From the NCBI RefSeq assembly GCF_010669225.1, contig NZ_CP048627.1, forward strand, positions 1,129,292-1,193,291: DNA of 64,000 nt, given 5' to 3'. The notes under the pieces were generated by a model. That model was not told the origin of the DNA, did not search any database, and saw nothing but the letters and a program-made list of their open reading frames with translations. This stretch comes from Megamonas funiformis. Lineage in GTDB: Bacteria; Bacillota; Negativicutes; Selenomonadales; Selenomonadaceae. The translations under genes were made by a program, and so were the position numbers. Positions 52,776-60,100 of the stretch are shown here, piece after piece (positions within the stretch are counted from its first letter, which is position 1; each line of letters starts with the position of its first letter).

Positions 52776-52935
52776 GGGAAAATACAACATTTGTTAAAGT
52801 TAAATTTTCTGGATTTATATCTATAATATCTTCCTTATTTAATTCAAATACAACATTTGTTAAAGTTAAATAGCTTGTTTTTTCCACTACCAAAAGACAT
52901 TTTTTATTCAAATACAACATTTGTTAAAGTTAAAT
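52776..52935 (-). CRISPR. CRISPR-like mini-array, three repeats, two spacers
   Basis: Read on the minus strand, a 30-nt repeat starting ATTTAACTTTAACAAATG and ending GTATTTGAAT occurs at 52906-52935 and 52842-52871 without a change; a third copy at 52776-52805 matches for 26 nt and then decays, as the last repeat of an array often does. Spacers are 34 nt (52872-52905) and 36 nt (52806-52841). A promoter lies before the first repeat. No cas gene is in the window. Repeat and spacer sizes fit type I-B. Confidence 0.6.
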
Positions 52936-52963
52936 ACTAGAAAAATAAATCTATGTGATTTTC

Positions 52964-52992
52964 ATTATACTATTAAAAATATTGAGATACAA
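52964..52992 (-). promoter_or_regulatory. Leader promoter of the CRISPR-like array
   Basis: On the minus strand TTGTAT (52987-52992), 17 bp and TATAAT (52964-52969). Transcription would start about 20 nt before the first repeat. Confidence 0.65.
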
Positions 52993-53122
52993 GGATTTTA
53001 GTTGTTTTTTACCAGCGATAATGTAGTTTTTTTGATTTGATGAAAATGTTTAATTTTATAGGATTAAGAAGTTTTTTATTTGTTTTTGCTGGTAAAATTA
53101 TTATTTATATATTATATAGTAA

Positions 53123-53215
53123 ATGACCTCAAAAGGACAACTATATGTATATAATATGTTAACTCAATATAAAGACATTATTGTTGTATTAAAAGATAAA
53201 CATTTAATTGCATAA
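53123..53215 (+). CDS. Very small open frame, doubtful
   Basis: A 30-codon frame (MTSKGQLYVYNMLTQYKDII, then VVLKDKHLIA) has a coding-like composition but no ribosome binding site. It may be the relic of a longer gene. Confidence 0.25.
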   Translation: MTSKGQLYVYNMLTQYKDIIVVLKDKHLIA

Positions 53216-53227
53216 GAATATAAAAAT

Positions 53228-53254
53228 AAGGACTAACCTAAATGGCTAGTCCTT
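53228..53254. terminator. Bidirectional terminator
   Basis: AAGGACTA/TAGTCCTT with an 11-nt loop and Ts on both sides. It lies just after the stop codon of the exported-protein gene (-). Confidence 0.75.
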
Positions 53255-53259
53255 ATTTT

Positions 53260-53805
53260 TTAATATATACTTCTCTCTATTCTGTCAAACTTATCATCAA
53301 TGAATCTCAATGACGCTTTATATTCTCCTCGTGGAGTATATTGTTTTGCGATTAATAAACCATAATCCTTTGCATAATAAGCATATTGATATTCCCAATC
53401 TGATGTATGTGCCGTACCTTGAGCATCATAAATAACAGTACCTATGCTATGCAAAAACTCATCTTCTTTTTTTACAGCATTTATTAATTCATTATAATCA
53501 TTAAATTGTTGTAAGACTGTATAACGAACAGACATACCTTCATCATTAAATGTTAAAGTTTCAAGAGTTTTTATATCATTATTATAATAAAAACAATACA
53601 TTTCATCATACCCATTGCTATCCGTTGACGTTCTGTATACAATGTTTGGATTATTTTGTGCAAATATAAAATATGTCTGAAAAAGCATATCATAATCCTT
53701 CCCTAATAGTGAACTAAATTTTCCATAATAAGCTGCACTAACTGGCGAAGAATACATAAATAATACCAATACAAGAGTTAACAATAATGAAAAAATTTTT
53801 TTCAT
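53260..53805 (-). CDS. Exported protein of unknown function
   Basis: The 181-residue product has a signal peptide (KKIFSLLLTLVLVLFMYSSPVSA, cut near 24) and a soluble alpha-beta part (YDMLFQTYFIFAQNNPN, YRTSTDSNGYDEMYCFYYN, LRFIDDKFDRIERSIY). It is read alone and against the late operon, so it is probably made in the lysogen. No family is recognised. Confidence 0.65.
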   Translation of the reverse strand: MKKIFSLLLTLVLVLFMYSSPVSAAYYGKFSSLLGKDYDMLFQTYFIFAQNNPNIVYRTSTDSNGYDEMYCFYYNNDIKTLETLTFNDEGMSVRYTVLQQFNDYNELINAVKKEDEFLHSIGTVIYDAQGTAHTSDWEYQYAYYAKDYGLLIAKQYTPRGEYKASLRFIDDKFDRIERSIY

Positions 53806-53873
53806 AACAACACCTCAAAAAATAAATAATATTATATAGGGTATTATTCGTTATTTATTTAATTTTTCCTGTT

Positions 53874-53903
53874 ATTTAAATACAATATCTATTAAAGTTA
53901 AAT
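53874..53903 (-). repeat. Solitary CRISPR-like repeat
   Basis: A 30-nt sequence agrees with the repeat of 52776-52935 in 25 of 30 positions. The flank upstream on the minus strand (TTGTATATCAATA...) also matches the leader of the array, with a deletion between the promoter boxes. It looks like a decayed second leader with one repeat. Confidence 0.5.
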
Positions 53904-54114
53904 ACTAAAAAATCAAATTTTATAGTATTGATATACAAAAATTTTAATTACTTTTATTAGTATTGTTAGGACTTTTAGAAGTTATATAAAAAGAATTATA
54001 GAGATAGTTATCATAGTAAAATCTTTGTAAGTTTAAATTATAATTTATTGAATATGAATATTGGATAATATATAATAAAAATATCAAATTATAATTATAT
54101 GTTGAGGTTTTAGT

Positions 54115-54672
54115 ATGGATAGTTCAAATATTTTTTTAACATATTTTATTCCTATAGTAAGTGCATGTATAGCATATCGTTCTTATAAGCTTAGTAAGAA
54201 AAAAATAGAACAAAATGAACAAATTTATATACTTAATAAAAAACAAATAGAACAGAATGAGCAAAATTTTCATATTAATGAAGTTAAAAAGGTTTTTCCA
54301 TGTATAATATCAGAGACTTCATTTAAAAATGAAGTTAAGATATGTAACAAATCTGATTATCCAATATTTGATATAGTAGTTGCACAAGGAATAAATACAA
54401 TGAATATAAATGAAGGTGAAATTAATACTTCTGTAAAATATATTAGAACAATATTACCTAAACAAGAAATTGTATTGGATATGGAAAATAAAGGTATGGG
54501 CATGAAAAAATTTCTAGTAGTAGGTATCTTTTTTAGAGACTATTTGGGCAAAGAATGGTTTAAAGATAGTTATGGTAAATTTGAAGAAATGCAAGATTAT
54601 AAAGAAATGTTAAAACAGAAAAAAATATTAATTCCACCATATGATGATGCTATATATAAAATATCAGATTAA
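54115..54672 (+). CDS. Membrane-anchored protein of unknown function
   Basis: The 185-residue product has one N-terminal membrane helix (IFLTYFIPIVSACIAY), a short coiled coil with two copies of IEQNEQ, and a C-terminal beta-rich domain (EVKICNKSDYPIFDIVVAQG). GAGG precedes the ATG. It stands alone in the accessory end of the prophage, where defence or exclusion genes are often found, but its function is unknown. Confidence 0.6.
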   Translation: MDSSNIFLTYFIPIVSACIAYRSYKLSKKKIEQNEQIYILNKKQIEQNEQNFHINEVKKVFPCIISETSFKNEVKICNKSDYPIFDIVVAQGINTMNINEGEINTSVKYIRTILPKQEIVLDMENKGMGMKKFLVVGIFFRDYLGKEWFKDSYGKFEEMQDYKEMLKQKKILIPPYDDAIYKISD

Positions 54673-54677
54673 TTTAT

Positions 54678-54720
54678 AAAAACTCATCTATTCAGATTAA
54701 AATTTGATAGATGAGTTTTT
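54678..54720 (+). terminator. Terminator
   Basis: AAAACTCATCTA with TAGATGAGTTTTTT, stem of about 12 bp and AT-rich loop. Confidence 0.8.
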
Positions 54721-54729
54721 TATTATATT

Positions 54730-54772
54730 CTTGATTATTTTTATTTATTAATAATCAAGATTGTGCTATAAT
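54730..54772 (+). promoter_or_regulatory. Promoter with inverted repeat
   Basis: CTTGATTAT/ATAATCAAG (54730-54738 and 54751-54759) lies over the -35 region; an extended -10 TGCTATAAT ends at 54772. The small gene that follows could repress itself here. Confidence 0.55.
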
Positions 54773-54793
54773 ATAAGTAGAGAGGTGATTAAA

Positions 54794-55003
54794 TTGATTG
54801 AAACTAAAAAAACAACTTGGGGAGGTAGAAGAACAGGAGCTGGCAGACCTGTTGGAACTAAAAAAGATATAACAAGAAAAACTAGGTCTATAGCTGCATT
54901 TGATGATGAATGGGAGATGATAAGACAGTTTAGTAAAATTGTGAAAAAAGACAAGGATACAGCAAAAAAAATCTTAGATGGCTACTATAATGAAGAAAAA
55001 TAA
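54794..55003 (+). CDS. Small basic GRR-GAGRP protein
   Basis: The 69-residue protein (TWGGRRTGAGRPVGTKKDIT...) has a GGRRxGAGRPxG motif near the start, known from many small phage and plasmid proteins, then a ribbon-helix-helix-like part (RSIAAFDDEWEMIRQFSKIVKKD). It probably binds DNA. TTG 54794 follows AGGTGATTAAA. Confidence 0.65.
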   Translation: MIETKKTTWGGRRTGAGRPVGTKKDITRKTRSIAAFDDEWEMIRQFSKIVKKDKDTAKKILDGYYNEEK

Positions 55004-55006
55004 AAG

Positions 55007-55110
55007 ACAGTCTGCACTACCGACCAAAGTGTTACAGACTGCCTTATAAAGAACCAGAGGTTACCCTCTGTGAAATATTGTACCATAGAGGATAGCCTCT
55101 TTCAATATTA
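55007..55110 (+). other. Row of three hairpins
   Basis: Between two small genes lie AGTCTG...CAGACT, CAGAGGTTACCCTCTG and AGAGGATAGCCTCT. They follow each other closely and have no long T tract until the last. They may be stability or attenuation structures. Confidence 0.45.
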
Positions 55111-55121
55111 GGAGGATATCC

Positions 55122-55298
55122 ATGATAAGAAGAAAATTGAATAAGAAAAAAGGCTTTAAAGGATTTAAGGTTATAATAGATACATCTATATTAAAAGAAT
55201 TAGAAGCATATAAAACTTTATCTATAAATCAGTTATTTGACGAACAAGATAAGAAAGAAATTGAAAAAGCTTATAATTTTTATAGTGATATAAAATAA
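55122..55298 (+). CDS. Small basic protein at the prophage end
   Basis: The 58-residue product (MIRRKLNKKKGFKGFKVIID) starts at ATG 55122 after AGGAGGATATCC and is very basic in its first half. It is the last gene before the right repeat. Function unknown. Confidence 0.6.
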   Translation: MIRRKLNKKKGFKGFKVIIDTSILKELEAYKTLSINQLFDEQDKKEIEKAYNFYSDIK

Positions 55299-55415
55299 TT
55301 TTAAATGATGTCAAAATTAATAAGACTTAATAATTTACTATGCTATCAAGTGATAAAATCTTTATTTATTATAATGGGTTTTGGGATTTCTGAAAAATAC
55401 TATATAGTGTATTAC

Positions 55416-55433
55416 TTTTTGATTTTTTGTCTT
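55416..55433 (+). repeat. Candidate attR core
   Basis: TTTTTGATTTTTTGTCTT, identical to 12247-12264. It lies 117 bp after the last prophage gene and 55 bp before the LacI gene, so the host promoter region begins right here. Confidence 0.6.
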
Positions 55434-55443
55434 ATTTAATTTA

Positions 55444-55452
55444 TGTTATAAT
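55444..55452 (+). promoter_or_regulatory. Extended -10 promoter of the LacI gene
   Basis: TGTTATAAT lies 36 bp before ATG 55489. The -35 region falls into the attR repeat, so integration or excision could change its strength. Confidence 0.5.
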
Positions 55453-55488
55453 TTATTTTATCTATTTGTATTATAAGGTGGTTAGGGT

Positions 55489-56463
55489 ATGGCTAGTATT
55501 AGAGATGTGGCTAAATTAGCACAGGTAGCTCCAAGTACGGTATCATTGGTATTGAATAATAAGGGTTATGTATCAGAGGTATCAAGAAAAAAAGTATTAG
55601 ATGCAATAGAAAAATTAAATTATGTACCAAATGAGTTGGCAAGAAATTTATATCGTAATAGTACAAATATAATTGGTATTATTGTACCTGATGTAGCACA
55701 TCCTTTTTTTGGGGCTTTTATTGGTGCATTAGAGATAGCACTTTATAAATATAATTATAAAATAATGGTTTGTTCAACGATTGAAAGAGAGAATGCGGAA
55801 CATGAAATTGTAGACATGTTAAGAAGACAAATGATAGATGGTATTATTATGGGTTGCCATTCTTTAGAAGTTGATTTATATGATAATGTCAATAAACCTA
55901 TTGTGGCTTTTGATAGAATTATTAATAATAAAATACCGATTATTCGTTCAGATCATGAGAAAGGTGGAAGATTAGCAGCTCAAGCAATGTTAAAGGCTGG
56001 TTGTAAGTATCCTCTACAAATAACAGGTATAAAAAATAGTTCAATGTCAGCATATTTACATCATAGTGCATTTAAAGATGAATTATCTAGAAATGGAATT
56101 GAAGTGATAAATTATGAAATGGAATGGAATAAATTTGACATGAACTATTTTAAGAGAGTTGCTGTCGATGTATTTGAAAAATATCCCCATATTGATGGTG
56201 TATATGGTGCTGATATGGTGGTTTGTGCATGCTTAGGTGAAGCACGTAAGCGAAAATTAGACATACCAAAAGATATAAAATTTATAGCATATGATGGAAC
56301 TTTTATAACAGAAAGTAGTTTTTATAATATAACTGCTATTGTTCAACCTATAAATATATTAGCTCAAAAAACTGCACAAATGATAGTTTCTTTGATAAAA
56401 AACGAAAATATAGAAAAAGAGGTAATTGTGCCAATATCTATACGATATGGTGATACTTGCTAA
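55489..56463 (+). CDS. LacI-family regulator of the sucrose locus
   Basis: The 324-residue protein has the LacI HTH and hinge (SIRDVAKLAQVAPSTVSLVLNNKGYVSEVSRKKVLDAIEKLNYVPNELAR-type, within 1-55) and a periplasmic-binding-like sensor (IIGIIVPDVAHPFFGAF, DGIIMGCHS). It is followed by a GH32-transporter operon and is the likely sucrose- or fructose-responsive repressor. Operator-like sites with CG at the centre occur before both GH32 genes. Confidence 0.9.
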   Translation: MASIRDVAKLAQVAPSTVSLVLNNKGYVSEVSRKKVLDAIEKLNYVPNELARNLYRNSTNIIGIIVPDVAHPFFGAFIGALEIALYKYNYKIMVCSTIERENAEHEIVDMLRRQMIDGIIMGCHSLEVDLYDNVNKPIVAFDRIINNKIPIIRSDHEKGGRLAAQAMLKAGCKYPLQITGIKNSSMSAYLHHSAFKDELSRNGIEVINYEMEWNKFDMNYFKRVAVDVFEKYPHIDGVYGADMVVCACLGEARKRKLDIPKDIKFIAYDGTFITESSFYNITAIVQPINILAQKTAQMIVSLIKNENIEKEVIVPISIRYGDTC

Positions 56464-56488
56464 GATAAAAGGAATAAATCCTTTTATC
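56464..56488 (+). terminator. Weak terminator after the LacI gene
   Basis: GATAAAAGGA/TCCTTTTATC with a 5-nt loop directly after the stop codon. No T tract follows, so read-through is possible. Confidence 0.45.
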
Positions 56489-56536
56489 AATATAATTGTC
56501 AGAAAATAAATTCTTTTTTGTTGTTTTAAAAAAATG

Positions 56537-56620
56537 TTGATTTTTTAAAAAGATAGTGATATTATTATTTCAGGAAATATAAAACGCGTTTGACATAAAG
56601 CAGATTTTATATTTCCAAAT
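56537..56620 (+). promoter_or_regulatory. Promoter and LacI-type operator of the first GH32 operon
   Basis: TTGATT (56537-56542), 17 bp and TATTAT (56560-56565). AAACGCGTTT (56582-56591) follows at the start of transcription, and GGAAATATAAAA/TTTTATATTTCC flank it as a 12-bp inverted repeat from 56573. The shared GTGATATTAT around the -10 box and TCAAACG(C/G)GTTTTATA also occur at 61581-61641. Confidence 0.65.
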
Positions 56621-56677
56621 ATTTTTAATCGAAAGTCGAACCGGTTTTATAAATTTATTATAATAGGAGTGAAAAAT

Positions 56678-58150
56678 TTGAAACATACTGAAGCATTATT
56701 AAAAGCTGAGAAATTTCAACAAAAAATGGAGAAAATTGCACAAAATGATTATTGGAGACCACAATATCATATAGCTGCACCAGCAAATTGGATAAATGAT
56801 CCTAATGGATTTTGTTTTTATAAAGGTGAATATCATTTATTTTATCAATATCATCCATATTCTAGTCAATGGGGTCCTATGCATTGGGGTCATGTAGCTA
56901 GTAAAGATTTGGCAGATTGGGAGCATAGACCAATTGCTCTTGCACCTACTGATGAATATGATAAAGATGGTTGTTTTTCTGGTAGTGCTATTGAAAAAGA
57001 TGGAAATTTATATCTATTATATACAGGTCATGTAGATTTAGATAATAGTAATGGTGGTAATGATAGAATTGAAACGCAATGTTTAGCTGTTAGTCATGAT
57101 GGTTTGTGTTTTGATAAAGTAGAAAACAATCCTGTAATTAAATCTTTACCTGAAAATTTAAATATAAAAACAGAGCATTTTCGCGATCCTAAGGTTTGGA
57201 AACATGGAGATTGGTATTACACTGTAGTAGGCGTGCAAACTAAAGAGAAAAGTGGGCAAGTAGTTGTATATAAATCTCAAGATTTAATTAATTGGGAATT
57301 TTTGAATATTATGGCTACATCTAGTGTAAAAGAAAATTTAGGATTTATGTGGGAATGTCCGAATTTTGCAGAAGTTAATGGTCATGAGGCGTTAATTTTA
57401 TCTCCACAAGGTGTAAAACCAGAAGGCAATAAATTCTTAAATCTACATCAATCAGGATATTTCTTAGGAAAGATGGATTATCAAACAGGTATATTCCATA
57501 GAGATAGCAAGTTTGATTTATTAGATTATGGTTTTGATTTTTATGCACCACAGATAATGCAAGATGAAAAAAATAATCGTTGTTTAATGATTGCTTGGCT
57601 CGATATGTGGGAAAGTAATATGCCAGAACAAGAAAATCATTGGGCTGGTATGATGAGTATACCACGTGTTCTTGAAGTAAAAGATAATATGATTTATAGC
57701 AAACCTATTGAAGAATTGAGTAAGTTATATAAATTAAAAATACATCATGAGCAAGTAATAGATGATGTTATTTCTTTTGATGATGTGAATGGTGATTGTT
57801 ATAAATTAGATATAGATTTTGATTTAAAAAATGCACAGGGCTTTGCGTTAAAATTACGTGTATCAGCTACAGAAGAAACAGTAATTTCATATGATAAAGA
57901 TACTAAGAAATTTAAGTTAAATCGTGATAAATCTGGTTGTGGTGTAAATGGAGAACGTGAAGTTTATATCGAACCGGTTGGAGAGAAAATGAATTTACAA
58001 ATTTTTAGCGATCGTTCATCATTAGAAATTTTTATAAATGATGGACAACATGTTTTAAGTTCTAGAATTTATCCATCTAAAGAAGCAAAAGGAATCGTAT
58101 TTATACCAAATGGAAACATAAAAACAAATGTAGATTTTTATGAAATTTAA
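56678..58150 (+). CDS. GH32 sucrose (6-phosphate) hydrolase
   Basis: The 490-residue enzyme has the GH32 triad: WINDPNGF with the nucleophile Asp (near 35), FRDPK (near 170) and WECPNF with the acid/base Glu (near 227). The beta-sandwich at the end (VISYDKDTKKFKLNRDKSG, LQIFSDRSSLEIFINDG) is complete. No signal peptide, so it acts in the cytoplasm. As a proton symporter rather than a PTS is coded next, the substrate is probably sucrose itself. TTG 56678 is 9 nt after AGGAG. Confidence 0.9.
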   Translation: MKHTEALLKAEKFQQKMEKIAQNDYWRPQYHIAAPANWINDPNGFCFYKGEYHLFYQYHPYSSQWGPMHWGHVASKDLADWEHRPIALAPTDEYDKDGCFSGSAIEKDGNLYLLYTGHVDLDNSNGGNDRIETQCLAVSHDGLCFDKVENNPVIKSLPENLNIKTEHFRDPKVWKHGDWYYTVVGVQTKEKSGQVVVYKSQDLINWEFLNIMATSSVKENLGFMWECPNFAEVNGHEALILSPQGVKPEGNKFLNLHQSGYFLGKMDYQTGIFHRDSKFDLLDYGFDFYAPQIMQDEKNNRCLMIAWLDMWESNMPEQENHWAGMMSIPRVLEVKDNMIYSKPIEELSKLYKLKIHHEQVIDDVISFDDVNGDCYKLDIDFDLKNAQGFALKLRVSATEETVISYDKDTKKFKLNRDKSGCGVNGEREVYIEPVGEKMNLQIFSDRSSLEIFINDGQHVLSSRIYPSKEAKGIVFIPNGNIKTNVDFYEI

Positions 58151-58162
58151 GGAGCGTTTATA

Positions 58163-59404
58163 ATGAAAAATTTAATTTATTGGAAATTAAGTGCATTCTT
58201 CTTCGTATATTTTTTCTCATGGTTAGTATTTTTTGCATTTTTACCAATATGGTTTGGTCAAAAAATTCAATTAACTGGTATGCAAATAGGTACAATTTAT
58301 GCAGGTAACGCTATCTTTAGTATGGTATTACAGCCTTTTTATGGATATCTTTCAGATAAAATAGGGATGAAAAGATATTTACTATTTTTCATTGTTATTT
58401 TAGTTGCTTTAACAGGTCCATTCTTTGTATTTGTCTATGAACCATTGTTAAAAAATAACTTTTATGTTGGTGCAGTTATCGGTTCTTTTGTATTAAGTCT
58501 TGCTTATTATGCAGGTGTAGCTGTTATTGAATCATTCATAGAAAAATGTGGTCGTATTTATAATTTTGAATTTGGTCGTGCTCGTGCATGGGGTTCTCTT
58601 GGTGCTGCTGTAGGTGTATTTTGTGCAGGTCGTGCATTTAATTATGATCCAGACCTTATTTTCTGGATGGCTTCTGGTGGAGCAATTATTCTTCTTTTAA
58701 TATTATTAACAGTACGTATTGATGAAAGTAAGGCTGATTTTATAAAATCTGAACCAATTAATTTAACAAATGTAAAACATTTATTCAGCATTAAAGATGT
58801 TTGGCTTTTCATGATTTTTATTTTAGGTTCTGCTTGCGTATATGGTGTATTTGATCAACAATTTGCTATTTACTATGCTTCTTTATTCCCAACTGTTGAA
58901 CAAGGTAATGAAACTTTTGGTTATTTGAACTCTTTACAAATATTCCTTGAAGCTGGCGGTATGTGTATAGCACCATTTATTGTTAATAAAATTGGTCCAA
59001 AACATGGTTTAATCTTAGCTGGTTCTATCATGACTTTTAGAATGATTGGTTCTGGACTTGCAAATGACCCAATTAGTATTTCGATAATTAAATTATTACA
59101 CGCTATTGAATTATCTATCTTATTAGTATCTGTATTTAAATATTTGGCTAAGAACTTTGATACAAGATTATCTTCTGTATTGTATTTAGTAGGTTATCAA
59201 TTATCAAACCAATTAGGTTCAGCTATTTTATCACCAATTGTAGGAAATCTTTATGATACTGTTGGTTTCAAAGTAGCATATCTATTCTTAGGTGCTGTTG
59301 TAGGTGTATTTACTGTATTCGGTGCATTTGTATTGATTTCAGATAAAAGAATACCAAAAGAAAAACAAAGTGAATTAAAAGAATATATTCAAAATGAAGG
59401 ATAG
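58163..59404 (+). CDS. Oligosaccharide:H+ symporter (LacY/CscB family)
   Basis: The 413-residue protein has 12 membrane helices in the LacY pattern: FFFVYFFSWLVFFAFLPIWF at the start, QPFYGYLSDKIGMKRYLLF in the loop 2-3, and FEFGRARAWGSLGAAVGVF in the middle with the Arg typical of LacY/CscB. Sucrose is the probable load in view of the GH32 genes. It starts 12 bp after the GH32 stop, in one operon. Confidence 0.9.
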   Translation: MKNLIYWKLSAFFFVYFFSWLVFFAFLPIWFGQKIQLTGMQIGTIYAGNAIFSMVLQPFYGYLSDKIGMKRYLLFFIVILVALTGPFFVFVYEPLLKNNFYVGAVIGSFVLSLAYYAGVAVIESFIEKCGRIYNFEFGRARAWGSLGAAVGVFCAGRAFNYDPDLIFWMASGGAIILLLILLTVRIDESKADFIKSEPINLTNVKHLFSIKDVWLFMIFILGSACVYGVFDQQFAIYYASLFPTVEQGNETFGYLNSLQIFLEAGGMCIAPFIVNKIGPKHGLILAGSIMTFRMIGSGLANDPISISIIKLLHAIELSILLVSVFKYLAKNFDTRLSSVLYLVGYQLSNQLGSAILSPIVGNLYDTVGFKVAYLFLGAVVGVFTVFGAFVLISDKRIPKEKQSELKEYIQNEG

Positions 59405-59414
59405 GTGAATTGGA

Positions 59415-60029
59415 TTGGATAAGAATATTGTTATCAGCATTAGCCGTAAATACGGCTGTGGTGGTCGTGAATTAGCACAGATATTAGCTGAAAAATTGAA
59501 TATTAAATTGTATGATAGAAAAATCGTGCATATTGCAGCAGCTAAATTGGAAACGGATGATTTAAATGAAAATGATTTATTAGAATTAGAAAATACTGTT
59601 AATCCATTAACTATGGCATTTTTCCCATTTCGTTCATTTGGTATTAATTTAGGCGAAGCAAGTAGAGGTATATTTTTGTCTGAAGCAAAAGCTATTAGAA
59701 GATTAGCAAATAGTGGAAGTTGTGTTATCTTGGGAAGATGTGCTGATTTTGTACTTGATGATTTGCCAAATCATTTTTCTATATTTGTTACTGCTGATGA
59801 CGAGTTTAGAACTGAAAGAGGTAAAAATGTCTATGGCGGTAAAACTCTAAAAGAATTAAATATTGAAGATAAAAAAAGAGGAAGATATTACAATTATTAT
59901 ACGGGTAAAGAATGGGGAGACCCTACAAATTATAATTTAGTTGTAAATGTAAGTAAGTTTTCATTAGATGAAGTGGCTGAAGCGATTATAAAATATATTG
60001 AAAAAGTTCAAGTAAATAGAACAAAATGA
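59415..60029 (+). CDS. Cytidylate-kinase-like protein
   Basis: The 204-residue protein (VISISRKYGCGGRELAQILAEKL, LYDRKIVHIAA, SCVILGRCADFVL) matches the Cytidylate_kin2 family. Its P-loop is changed to KYGCGGREL, as in that family. The true substrate of these proteins is not known. TTG 59415 is 6 nt after AGGTGA. It is the third gene of the sucrose operon. Confidence 0.8.
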   Translation: MDKNIVISISRKYGCGGRELAQILAEKLNIKLYDRKIVHIAAAKLETDDLNENDLLELENTVNPLTMAFFPFRSFGINLGEASRGIFLSEAKAIRRLANSGSCVILGRCADFVLDDLPNHFSIFVTADDEFRTERGKNVYGGKTLKELNIEDKKRGRYYNYYTGKEWGDPTNYNLVVNVSKFSLDEVAEAIIKYIEKVQVNRTK

Positions 60030-60100
60030 TTTTTAGTGATTTTATTTTGAGCAAAAATTTATTTTAAATAAAAATTTTATGTTTTAGGAGAGAATTTATT

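Larger units (their letters stand above)
12247..55433. mobile_element. Complete contractile-tail prophage, about 43 kb
   Basis: The block contains integrase, repressor/Cro switch, excision, replication, terminase, head, sheath and tube, baseplate, fibre and lysis genes in normal phage order. Host genes on both sides (groES, LacI regulator) are intact. An 18-bp direct repeat, TTTTTGATTTTTTGTCTT, lies at 12247-12264 and 55416-55433 and is the best candidate for attL/attR. No structural gene looks broken, so it may be inducible. Confidence 0.85.

Noticed and set aside
52776-52935. Coding repeat (LTLTNVVFE) on the minus strand
   Set aside because: The frame breaks after one copy because the periods are 66 and 64 bp, and the fourth copy differs at first and second codon positions rather than third.
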